From Spongilla lacustris (taxonomy: Eukaryota > Porifera > Demospongiae > Spongillida > Spongillidae), in contig OX442434.1 in the NCBI GenBank assembly GCA_949361645.1, positions 1,439,575 through 1,503,574 of the forward strand: a stretch of 64,000 nt of DNA, written 5' to 3'. Shown one piece after another: positions 44,801 through 54,105 of the stretch. Position numbers and translations under genes: made by a program. The notes under the pieces are model-generated. The model had not been told where the DNA came from, did no database searches, and was given only the letters and a program-made list of their open reading frames with translations. Each line of letters starts with the position of its first letter. The first letter of the stretch is position 1.

Positions 44801-47800
44801 GTGATCAATGTAGTTTCGAAAATGCTGTTACAGACTTACAAAAAAACAGATTTTGTTAAAAGGTGGGATTTTCTGAAATACAATTTAATGAACAATACAT
44901 AAACATGTTGCTGTAAACAACAACAGGACATACATAATAGTGTGATATAAACATGTGTAATGAACGTGTAATAGATACCAAGAACAGATGCTGACACACA
45001 ACACACACACACAACCACCACCACATACACAACCACCACATAACCACCAAATACACACATGCACACATACACAAGATGCACATACACACAACACACACAT
45101 GCACACATCCACACGTACACCGATACACAAGCACACACATACACAAGATGCACATACATACAACACACACATACACAAATCCACAAGATGCACATACACA
45201 CGTACACCGATACACAAGCACACACATACACAAGATGCACATACACACATGCACACACATACACAAGATGCACATACACACAACACACACATGCACACAT
45301 CCACACGTACACCGATACACAAGCACACACATACACAAGATGCACATACACACGTACACCGATACACAAGCACACACATACACAAGATGCACATACACAC
45401 ATGCACACACATACACAAGATGCACATACACACGTACGTAACCCTTACCAAGATAACAGTTCCTGCTAAGCTTTCCTCCAGCTCCTTAATTCGCTCATCT
45501 TTCTCCTCAACCTGCTTTCTTGTGTGACCAAGTTCTGCCTGAGAGATTGATGGTGAGTATAAATGCCCTTGTCCGGTATACCAGACAGCAGCTATTTTCA
45601 GCACTAATGCGCAACCAATCTAACTGGAACATAATATTACCCCCCTCACATGTGATAAGAATGACAGCCAGGAATATCAATTTTTAAAAATATCCATTGC
45701 AGAGGTACTGTTTACCACATCGGGCGCACTGGAGCAGATATACCACCTGTTGGGTATGGCACGACATGGCACCATATAAGTGGTATTTTCTCTTCCTAAG
45801 CTTGCTAGTGACCGTGTTGTCGGTCCACAAGCAAGGGCACAGTTTACAGGATCGGCTGCCACATTTGGTGATCCTGGCCGTTTCGGCAATGAGTGGAAGG
45901 GCAAGTTGCTTTTGTAGAGACTTGGAGCAACAAGGCTGTTGGTGATCCTGAAGCACACACATCACCACCACCATCACTACCAATATCACATGGTCCCTCT
46001 AGGTTAGCGGGTTTAGCTTTTAGCTTAGAATTCACGGACCCCAGACCGTTTTCACTACAAGATAGTGACCAGTGTGGCTTCTATTAAACCCAGCCAAATA
46101 CGCTCACAACTTTGACACACAGGGATACACAAACACAACCCCCCCACACACACACACATGTACCACACACACACACACACACACATGTACACACACACGC
46201 ACACACACACGTACACACACACGCACACATACACACACACTAATATACCTCCCAAAATACACTATACCCTCCCACACTACACCCTCCATACTACACCCTC
46301 CACATTACACCTCCCACACTACACCCTCTGACACTACACCCTCCACCCTCCACACTACACCTCCATGCTAAACCCTCCCACACTACACACCTTCAGTTCA
46401 CCAAGTTCATTCTCCAGCCTCAACCTTGTGGTGCTCTCATAAACAGCCTTCTGCCTCAGAAGGCTCAGGTCCGACTGGACAATCTTAGCAAGGTGTTCAG
46501 CCACCATTCTTTGCGACTTCTCCTCGTTCATCTCCTTGGTAAGCTTCTCGTTCAGCTCCTTCAAGGTCTGGAACCTCTCTGCGTCCTTGATGCGCTCCTT
46601 CAGGTCGTACAGGACAAAGTCGGTGTTGGAGGCCCGGTCCTTAGTCTCCACCCTCTCGGTGCCAACACAGAGCTCCAGGGTGGGGACCACCTCCATCCCA
46701 GTGGAGGCGTCAGCACAGCACACAGGCTCCATCCCAGTGGAGGTCTCAGCACAGCACACAGGGTCCATCCCAGTGGAGGTCTCAGCACAGCACACAGGGT
46801 CCATCCCAGTGGAGGTCTCAGCACAGCACACAGGCTCAGTGGCAGAGGCTGTATCCTCCTGGACTGCAGGTGACAATAGCTCTGTTTGGCTGCCGACCAC
46901 GCAGGTAAGGGGCCCATCGAGGGAGGATGTTGGCAGTGTGCAGGCGACAGCACCAGAGGTAGGTCCCACCGGGCTACCTTGCAGTCCCAACTGAATATTG
47001 CCAAGTAAACCTCCTACATCAGGGACTTGTTGCAGGTCACTACTACTGCTCAGAGAGTCCATGCTAGGAGACTTATCCCTCTGAAGAGAGATTTGCATTC
47101 CTAGAACAACGTGGCCCAGCAGGTCTCTACCAGTGCACCCTTCCTCTGTCTCCAGCACTCTGCTTGACAAGACTTCACTTGAGAATATTTCTGCCTGGAC
47201 GACATCTTTCTGGGAATCAAGTCCATCTACGCTCTCATCTCCACCCTCATCCTCCTCGCTCAAAGAACATGTGCTGGGGGACTTAGCATTACGACCACGT
47301 TCCAGTGACTCCATACCTCCTTGGATGCCACCACTCATGGAGTCCTCACTGTCCTTACCAACAATAAGGTACTCCTCCTGCTTAAATGTGCCGCCTTTGG
47401 GGGAGGAGACCACCTCCTGACGAGCCTCCTTGCTGTGTTCCTTCATCTGACGACTGCCACTCTCATCTGCATCCTCTTCCACTTCTTCTGCTCCACAGCC
47501 TTCATTCCCAGTTTTCACTCCTAGATCAGTGAAAGGCATGGCTTCATCCAGTGCCTGCAACACTGTTCTATCTTCAACTGGGGCACTATGAGAAGAGCTT
47601 CCCCCTACTCCCAGGAGCTCTTCCCCTTTACTGCCCACCTCCTCCTCTTGTCCAAGCACGTCTGTTGGGGCACCTTTGCCAACGTCTTCAAGCTTACTTT
47701 CAGAGCCTATAACCTCCACTTCTGCTGGGATCCCAGCCTCCCAGTCAGGAGTGTGCATGAATAGCTGAGACTTCTGGAGTTCCACAACCAAATCGGTCAC

Positions 47801-50800
47801 CAGAGTGCCATCATCTGTCAATAGATCCATCACACCTTGCTGGCTCTTGTCACCCTCACCATCATCCCCACAATCACCACTACCATCACTAACACCACCA
47901 TCACCACCACCAACACTGCCATCATCATCACCATCACCATCTGACGACCAAGGTGAGCTAGGTTGACTGTGAAGGGCTTGGTCGGGGCATTCACAGATGT
48001 TAGAATCTAGCTGAATGGACTGAAAAGCCTCTGAGGTTACCAGGTCAGGCAGCAAAGGAAAACTAAATTCTGGCGTCTGTTTACCTTCCATTGCACCATC
48101 ACTTCCTCCACTTGGTAACATAACCTTCCCCTTCACCCCCACTTCATCACATTTGAGCAAGAGGTTTGTTGTATCGCAGAAAAGTAGAGTAGAGCCTTCT
48201 GTTCTTTCAGTAGCGGGCTGTTCCTCTGTTCTTTCAGTAGCAGGCTGTTCCTCTGCCCTTTCAGTAGCAGGCTGTTCCTCTGTTCTTTCAGTAGCAGGCT
48301 GTTCCTCTGTTCTTTCAGTAGCAAGCTGTTCCTCTGCCCTTTCAGTAGCAGGCTGTTCCTCTGTTCTTTCAGTAGCAGGCTGTTCCTCTGCCCTTTCAGT
48401 AGCAGGCTGTTCCTCTGTTCTTTCAGTAGCAGGCTGTTCCTCTGTTCTTTCAGTAGCAGGCTGTTCCTCTGTTCTTTCAGTAGCAGGCTGTTCCTCTGTT
48501 CTTTCAGTAGCAGGCTGTTCCTCTGTTCTTTCAGTAGCAGACTGTTCCTCTGTTCTTTCAGTAGCAGGCTGTTCCTTTGTCCTTTCAGTAGCAGGCTGTT
48601 CCTCTGTTCTTTCAGTAGCAGGCTGTTCCTCTGTTCTTTCAGTAGCAGGCTGTTCCTTTGTTCTTTCAGTAGCAGGCTGTTCCTTTGTCCTTTCAGTAGC
48701 AGGCTGTTCCTCTGTTCTTTCAGTAGCAGGCTGTTCCTTTGTTCTTTCAGTAGCAGGCTGTTCCTCTGCCCTTTCAGTAGCAGGCTGTTCCTCTGCCCTT
48801 TCAGTAGCAGGCTGTTCCTCTATCCTTTCAGTAGCAGGCTGTTCCTCTGTTCTTTCAGTAGCAGGCTGTTCCTCTGCCCTTTCAGTAGCAGGCTGTTCCT
48901 CTGTTCTTTCAGTAGCAGGCTGTTCCTCTGTTCTTTCAGTAGCAGGCTGTTCCTCTGTTCTTTCAGTAGCAAGCTGTTCCTCTGCCCTTTCAGTAGCAGG
49001 CTGTTCCTCTGCCCTTTCAGTAGCAGGCTGTTCTTCTGCCCTTTCAGTAGCAGGCTGTTCCTCTGTTCTTTCAGTAGCAGGCTGTTCCTTTGTTCTTTCA
49101 GTAGCAGGCTGTTCCTCTGTTCTTTCAGTAGCAGGCTGTTCCTCTGTTCTTTCAGTAGCAGGCTGTTCCTCTGTTCTTTCAGTAGCAGGCTGTTCCTTTG
49201 TTCTTTCAGTAGCAGGCTGTTCTTCTGCCCTTTCAGTAGCAGGCTGTTCCTCTGTTCTTTCAGTAGCAGGCTGTTCCTTTGTTCTTTCAGTAGCAGGCTG
49301 TTCCTCTGTTCTTTCAGTAGCAGGCTGTTCCTCTGTTCTTTCAGTAGCAGGCTGTTCCTCTGTTCTTTCAGTAGCAGGCTGTTCCTTTGTTCTTTCAGTA
49401 GCAAGCTGTTCCTTTGTTCTTTCAGTAGCAGGCTGTTCCTTTGTTCTTTCAAAAGCAGGCTGTTCTTCCATCCTTTCAATGGTGGGATGTTTATCTATAC
49501 TTCCAGTGGCCTGTTCCTCTGCCCTTTCAGTAGCAGGCTGTTCCTCTGTTCTTTCAGTAGCAGGCTGTTCCTCTGCTCTTTCAGTAGCAGGCTGTTCCTC
49601 TGTTCTTTCAGTAGCAGGCTGTTCCTCTGTTCTTTCAGTAGCAGGCTGTTCCTCTGTTCTTTCAGTAGCAGGCTGTTCCTTTGTTCTTTCAGTAGCAAGC
49701 TGTTCCTTTGTTCTTTCAGTAGCAGGCTGTTCCTTTGTTCTTTCAAAAGCAGGCTGTTCTTCCATCCTTTCAATGGTGGGATGTTTATCTATACTTCCAG
49801 TGGCCTGTTCCTCTGTTCTTTCAGTAGCAAGCTGTTCCTCTGTTCTTTCAGTAGCAAGCTGTTCCCTTGTCAATTTAGGCTCTTTACCCTCAACAGCAAG
49901 CTGACTATCTTTGCACTGGTTTCCTAACAAAATATCAAGTGCTTTCCTTGCATCCGCAAGGGGATTGAGCCCCCCCTCTGCTCCAAGCTCCCTCCTAGAT
50001 TCAGGCTCCATCGTCGCAGTCACAACTTTCTCTTTCTCAGCATCAAGCTCCTCCCAATCTTCTGGCTCCGCCTTCTCAACATCAAGCTCCTCCCACTCTT
50101 CCAGTTCAACCTTCTCCCACTCCTCTCCTGTCTTGACCTCTGCACCTAGCTCCTCCCTTCCTTCTGGCTCCGCCCTCTTCATAATAGGCTCCCCTCGCAC
50201 TTCTGGCTCCTCCCCCTTACATTTTGGAACATCAACCCCAGCACCCTCTCGTTCAGTTACAGGTTTAGAGCTGGGGGCGGTGACCACAGAGGTGTTAAAT
50301 ACAGCTACAGCCCCACTTGGTAACTGGCTCTGGTCCTTTTCAAGTGAACTAATCTTGCTGGCTACATGCACAAAGTCCCCCTCCAATTCATCTCTCCTGT
50401 GATATGACGAGATGGCAGTAGTATGTCGCCCACCAAAGTTGCTCTTTGCTCCTGACGAGGGTTCACTTGTGAGGTCTACTGTTGGGTGGGGTACGGTGGT
50501 GTGTGTGGCCAGGTGGCAGTCGCCTTGATAACGAACAGCCACGTCTCCTGCAAGCTCGCCTTGGATGGCTTCGGGAAGACTTGGGAATTCTCTCTCAAGC
50601 TCGCTTCCCGCATGCTCGAATTTGCGCACACATCCAGATTCTGGTTCGAACTTCACAGCTGCAGACACGTCGACTGATTCGTCTCCGATACGATTATCCA
50701 ATACGTTAAACCGGCATGCCATGCCAACGTCCATCGAAGCACCCTCTTCCTTTAAGTGAGCTTCACAAAAAGACGCCGACGATATTTGCGGGCCTGGTTC

Positions 50801-51013
50801 TAGTGCCGATGCATTGCTTGCAACGTGCGCTGGAGCTACTGTTAAAGGGATTTTGTCGTAGCTGCCACCTGATACGGATTCTGTATAGAAGTGAGATAGG
50901 TACGGTTCACAGCTCTGCAACGTTGTGTAATTCTGCCACATCTTCTTCGCGTCGGCGTTGAGAGCCGCAGCAACAGCTGCTTCTTGCCCATATATTTTAT
51001 GTATCTCCGCCAT
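35804..51013 (-). CDS. large repeat-rich protein with C-terminal coiled coil
   Basis: Nine minus-strand exons keep frame: 51013-46391, 45538-45449, 44127-44081, 43761-43691, 42109-41931, 40315-39614, 39044-38945, 36416-36311 and 35822-35804, about 1,978 residues. Exon 1 alone encodes 1,541 residues: an acidic N-terminal region, about 60 nonapeptides (ATERTEEQP type), Ser/Asp/Gly-rich linkers, four [16 protein letters not shown] units and then heptad-rich helix (from about residue 1450). Exons 2-5 continue the coiled coil ([32 protein letters not shown]). Exon 6 is Ser/Tyr-rich, then has a six-residue VKPAVS-type repeat. No membrane segment or enzyme domain is visible and no family is recognised; scaffold or cytoskeletal roles are only guesses. 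The last three exons are less certain; an AATAAA on the minus strand at 35774-35779 supports the end. Confidence 0.72.
35950..36311 (-). repeat. 21-bp minisatellite grown from an exon edge
   Basis: On the minus strand the exon ends GGGGGTGGGAAG|GTGAGTGTGA. The intron continues with GGGGTGGGGAGGTGAGTGTG and then about 14 further GGGGTGGGAGGTATGGGGTG-type units. The unit equals the exon end plus the 5' splice site, and the nearest copies keep GTGAGT. Confidence 0.85.
36447..37770 (-). repeat. 27-30 bp minisatellite, about 48 copies
   Basis: The unit TGCTACGGCAATGTTACATG plus CCCTTAT on the minus strand is mostly 27 bp, with 25- and 29-30-bp variants. It ends about 30 bp from the acceptor of the next exon. 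Because the period is a multiple of three and no unit contains a stop, three minus frames stay open for about 450-520 codons. This is a repeat artefact in an intron. Confidence 0.93.
38033..38842. mobile_element. foldback (long inverted repeat) element, about 810 bp
   Basis: Two arms of about 375 bp are reverse complements with roughly 5 percent mismatch. The left arm begins GGGACAGTTCACGCGAAAAT; the right arm ends with its complement followed by TA. The central spacer is about 50 bp. There is no coding capacity. It lies in the intron between exons 39044-38945 and 36416-36311. This looks like a non-autonomous DNA transposon or foldback element; the superfamily is not identified. Confidence 0.9.
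39110..39575. repeat. about 30-bp minisatellite in the large gene
   Basis: Units of CCCCATCCCAATGGTCCCCT plus TTATCCCTAGT repeat about 15 times between exons 40315-39614 and 39044-38945. Confidence 0.92.
40600..41690. repeat. 23-bp pyrimidine minisatellite, about 48 copies
   Basis: Units of CCTCCCTCCCCTTATCTCCT plus CCA. Variants with CCCCC or TCATC mark blocks duplicated together. The Pro/Leu/Ser-rich plus-strand frames are artefacts. It fills the intron between exons 42109-41931 and 40315-39614. Confidence 0.95.
42127..42570. repeat. 19-bp minisatellite beside a 3' splice site, about 23 copies
   Basis: Units of GGGAGTGGTGGTGTGCAAA are almost identical. On the minus strand the array (CCACTCCCTTTGCACACCA) ends about 16 bp upstream of the acceptor at 42110, so it may have grown from the polypyrimidine tract. 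Confidence 0.95.
43455..43690 (-). repeat. 25-bp minisatellite derived from exon 4 of the large gene
   Basis: On the minus strand, units of GCAGAGGGGAGGGCTATGGA plus GGCTG repeat about nine times directly after the donor at 43691. Exon 4 contains GCAGAGGGGAGAGCTATGGA plus GGCTG, so the array is built from exon sequence. The far end repeats AGAAGATGAAAG|GTGGG, the exon end with its 5' splice site. Confidence 0.93.
44395..44810. repeat. 31-bp minisatellite, about 13 copies
   Basis: Units of GTAAGGTGTGGTCCTATGGA plus CAAGTGATCCA lie in the intron after exon 3 of the large gene. CTATGG and CTAAGG variants roughly alternate. Confidence 0.93.
45005..45440. repeat. complex CA-rich tandem repeat
   Basis: Blocks of ACACATACACAAGATGCACA alternate with ACACGTACACCGATACACAA, giving a higher-order pattern. 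The array ends about 10 bp from the donor of exon 2. Confidence 0.9.
45684..45960 (-). mobile_element. Penelope-like retroelement remnant (3' coding fragment)
   Basis: The minus-strand frame reads [18 protein letters not shown] and then [18 protein letters not shown]. The pattern of paired Cys followed by NVVYL.C..CG.QYVG is known from the linker just before the GIY-YIG endonuclease of Penelope-like elements. Only about 90 codons remain, with no reverse transcriptase visible. It lies in intron 1 of the large gene, in the same orientation. Confidence 0.6.
46138..46375. repeat. CA-rich tract and CACTACACCCTCC repeat
   Basis: A CA microsatellite (to about 46235) is followed by about ten units of ACACTACACCCTCC-type sequence reaching the donor of exon 1 (46390). 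Confidence 0.88.
46680..46835 (-). repeat. coding 36-bp repeat, four copies
   Basis: Four in-frame copies of a 12-residue unit, [12 protein letters not shown] with Glu/Asp and Ala variants, inside exon 1 of the large gene. The last copies are nearly identical at DNA level, implying recent duplication. Confidence 0.92.
48197..49870 (-). repeat. coding 27-bp repeat, about 62 nonapeptides
   Basis: In-frame 27-bp units encode ATERTEEQP with E/K, T/A and P/L variants. Two copies of an insertion ([17 protein letters not shown]) lie 297 bp, exactly eleven units, apart at about 49509 and 49806, showing block duplication. Frame is kept throughout; the highly charged, Pro-punctuated sequence should be disordered or form short helices. 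Confidence 0.96.
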
Positions 51014-51088
51014 TGCTTTTGTAAATTACTTAACGTCAAGGTTTTTTAATTTATTGTAATTTGTTTTAATCAACCGCACCGGTTCATC
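51014..51088. promoter_or_regulatory. 75-bp divergent start region, large gene and THG1L
   Basis: Only 75 bp separates the two opposing start codons. The stretch is AT-rich with a TTAACGTCAAG (CRE-like) sequence near 51030. A shared bidirectional promoter is likely, unless one gene has an upstream non-coding exon. Confidence 0.65.
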
Positions 51089-52356
51089 ATGGCAAAATCC
51101 AAATTCGAGTACGTAAAGAAGTTTGAGCAGCATCACACCTGTCTCCCCAATACTTGGATGGTTGTGAGACTGGATGGGCGATGCTTTCACAGGTGAGGGA
51201 CAATGTAGTAATTTCTAGCCAGAGAGTGGTCTAAATTGCCGTGCGTATGTTCATGTCTATTCTACAATATAAAATCTGACACGCAGGTTTTCCGAACAGC
51301 ACGGATTCGAAAAGCCTAACGACGATCGAGCTCTAAGACTGATGAACAAGTGCGCCGAGGCAGTGTTTCGGGAATTCTCGGATATAGTCATCGCCTATGG
51401 GCAGAGTGACGAATACAGGTGACAGAGACCCAGGGATTATAATGGCGGCTCATAAACATCCCTCTCGCCCAGCTTCGTGTTCAGAAAAGACACAAACGTG
51501 TTCACCAGAAGAGAAAGGTGCGCATCAAGTAGAGATGTATACATGCATGCATGCCCTTTGACAACGCACTTTCTCTTACTGCAGTAAAATCGTGTCCACT
51601 CTGACGTCGTTTTTTGCAGCCTCGTTTGTCTTCCACTGGTCAGAGTTTTTACCCACTGTTACCCTGTTGTATCCTCCGACATTTGATGGGCGGGTTATCA
51701 TGTACCCAAGCAGGGACAATGTAAGGGACTACCTGAGCTGGAGACAAGCTGACTGTAAGTGCCCATTGTAATGGCGCTACTACAGTGTTACCCAAAAGTA
51801 TTTGGGTGTTAACTATAGTACTGTGCAGTCATTGCGCCTGGTCAGTAATTGTGGTAGGTGTAGGTTGTAGTTTATATGTAATATAGCAATTCTGCTGCAT
51901 ATGTATGCATTTGGTCTGGGAAGGTCTGCAACATTCGTATTAGTGTCTTCAATGTTTGAACTATGTATCATGTTGCAATGTCCATTTGTGCCGTAATGTA
52001 TTTTAGGTCACATCAATAATTTGTACAATACCTGCTTTTGGAAGCTGGTCCACTCGGGGTTATCAACGGCTGACGCTGAGAAGAGGTTATATGTATGTGT
52101 TATTGTGTATGTTTGCATGTGTTTGCACACACGCCTCATACCACCATACAGGGAGAGGAATGTTTGGCATATGGATGGGGAGATTTTGCAGTTCCTGAAT
52201 GTCCGTTATCATATGTTTGTTTGTACCTTGATGATACACAGCTGGTCATGTGCTACTTAAAAGTTGTTATTTTTGTGTATAGAGAGAGAGAGAGAGAGGG
52301 GTCTTTGGGGATAAGTGTGTTACTCTAAACGATGAAATGATAGATTTATCAGGTGT

Positions 52357-52441
<85 letters not shown>

Positions 52442-53332
52442 TGTGTTTGGAAATGCAAGTTGTAATATCACATAGCTTGGTTGCCAAATTTGCCAGTGGA
52501 TTAAATATTGGGCAGAGCATATAGGCTCCTTTGATAGTCCCAAGTTTTGTCATCGTCTGAGAGATCATGTGGTCATTGTTTGAATGGGCCATTTTGCATT
52601 TGGATCAAGTGATCAATATTGGCCTTTACTTCATTACTACAAGTTGCATGCATATTGGCCCTGTGTCTGCACCATTCAACTGGTGGAAGGATGATATTTG
52701 AAAATCAAAAAAAAAAAAAGTATGTATGGAGGGAGGCCTAGTTATATGACAAGACAAATCTTTGTGCATAAGGTAATGTCACTGTATGTTATTGTGCGTT
52801 ATTCAGGTCATTTTATATGCACACACATGTGGTAAGTGATATGCCCTTCACCTCCTTCTGTAAATCTCCTAGGGTACCGTTTCCAGTGACAAGAATGAGA
52901 TGCTGTTTGCAGATTTTAGCACTAACTACAATGACCTGCCGCAGTTGCACCGCAAGGGTACCACCATAGTTTGGGACTCCAATGGAGAAGGGCAGGTGAG
53001 AGTGTGGTGGGGTTCAGTAGATGGAAGGAGGAGGTGTTTGGTTAGGGTGGAAAGGGTCTTAGGTGTGGTGAGATTATATAGTCTGACAATGATGTGCATT
53101 GATGTGTTTTTGTACCTGCACATGTATGCACACATGTGCACAGGTTGATTGCAATTCAAGTTCGCCCCTACCACCGAGTACCAATACTATCCCGTCGACC
53201 ACGCCCACTACAGCGCACTGCGCGCCGGTGGAGTTGCGCAAGGGAGGCTCAAGAAAGACACTAATACAGCTTCACGAAGACATCATCGGAGACGCTTTTT
53301 GGTGCGATCACCCGCGCATTCTTAGTGAATAA
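51089..53332 (+). CDS. THG1L: tRNA(His) guanylyltransferase
   Basis: Seven exons, 51089-51192, 51287-51418, 51473-51517, 51585-51754, 52007-52092, 52873-52995 and 53144-53332, encode 282 residues. The family enzyme adds G at position -1 of tRNA(His), in the 3'-to-5' direction, which histidyl-tRNA synthetase needs. Visible motifs: [20 protein letters not shown] with catalytic Asp29 and Gly30, YGQSDEYSFVF with Asp76 and Glu77, [20 protein letters not shown], then [15 protein letters not shown] and the [10 protein letters not shown] loop. Length suits a member without a long mitochondrial leader. The ATG at 51089 is the only one that gives the canonical [13 protein letters not shown] start. The stop is followed by overlapping AATAAA signals. 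The gene is divergent from the large gene and convergent with the BCL-2-like gene at 53426, with 93 bp between stops. Confidence 0.95.
52352..52441. repeat. (GT)n microsatellite in THG1L intron 5
   Basis: A pure GT tract of about 80 bp. Confidence 0.96.
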
Positions 53333-53425
53333 ATAAATAAATACTTCATGTATATTGGAGTCTTCGCGCATACAGTACATATAGGCCTACAAATACAGTT
53401 TATAATTTTTTTAAATGACGTACGA

Positions 53426-54046
53426 TCAAGTGGAGTTTTTGACAATTAGGACGCTGGTTGCAATCGCAACTATGCTAATAACAGCTACCATTGTTGTAGC
53501 GATGACTATCACCTCGCTTCTGTATTGGTCGTCGATGGGTTGGCTGGCTACAGAGTCCCATCCTCCCTGATCTTGGACCCACTGGTCTAATCTCCGTTGC
53601 GTCACGATGTCTGTTCCCCAGCTGGCTACTTCAATGGCGCGGTCCTCCCGCCCCTGTCGGGCACAGTGCACGACCAGTTCCGCCGAGAAGACGGTAAACG
53701 CTAGTATCCGTCCAAAATTTATGACGTCGCTAAAAATCTGGACCACAATTCTGTGGTACATTTCTTCGAGATTGTGGCCGTCTATGTTGAGTTGATTACA
53801 GATGTCTTCAAATTCCTCCCGCTTTTCCTCCGTGAGTCTGAAACATTTTTTGAAGAGAATCCCGTACGCGAGGCTGGGTTCCGCATTGGCAAAGCCTGTC
53901 AGAGAGTCTGCAAGGCGATTAAAATTGTTCTCCCTTAATCTGGTCGCTGTGTACTGGCGGACGAAATCTTTTATTGTGCACAGGTCTTCTTGTGGTGGTA
54001 AAGCGCCCGGCACGTGTACATTGAAAGCGCCTATAGCTAGTCCCAT
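53426..54046 (-). CDS. single-exon BCL-2/MCL1-like protein, likely pro-survival
   Basis: An uninterrupted minus-strand frame of 206 residues. A BH4-like N-terminal helix contains TIKDFVRQYT (24-33). BH1 is the clearest motif: IFSDVINFGRILAFTVFSAE (104-123), like the FSDGVTNWGR region of MCL1. BH2 is QWVQDQGGWDSV (155-166), and a hydrophobic C-terminal anchor spans about 178-202. The BH3 position (64-80, FKKCFRLTEEKREEF) lacks the Gly-Asp signature, as in some pro-survival members. Such proteins sit on the mitochondrial outer membrane or ER and hold BAX/BAK or BH3 proteins in check; that role is inferred here. Unlike the other five BCL-2 genes in the window it has no intron after GGW, which suggests retroposition or intron loss. 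Confidence 0.87.
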   Translation of the reverse strand: MGLAIGAFNVHVPGALPPQEDLCTIKDFVRQYTATRLRENNFNRLADSLTGFANAEPSLAYGILFKKCFRLTEEKREEFEDICNQLNIDGHNLEEMYHRIVVQIFSDVINFGRILAFTVFSAELVVHCARQGREDRAIEVASWGTDIVTQRRLDQWVQDQGGWDSVASQPIDDQYRSEVIVIATTMVAVISIVAIATSVLIVKNST

Positions 54047-54097
54047 ATTATTTTGACCGTTTGACCTTTCTGGAGGTAAGGTTAAATACTGAAATAT

Positions 54098-54105
54098 GAC
54101 GTCAA
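54098..54105 (-). promoter_or_regulatory. palindromic CRE upstream of the single-exon BCL-2 gene
   Basis: TGACGTCA, a perfect CRE palindrome, lies 52 bp upstream of the ATG at 54046. A role as a bZIP binding site is inferred. Confidence 0.45.

Noticed and set aside
48153..49904. 583-codon plus-strand frame of LSVAGCSSV repeats
   Set aside because: Antisense shadow of the coding nonapeptide repeat. The minus frame continues into long non-repetitive protein sequence on both sides, whereas this one does not.
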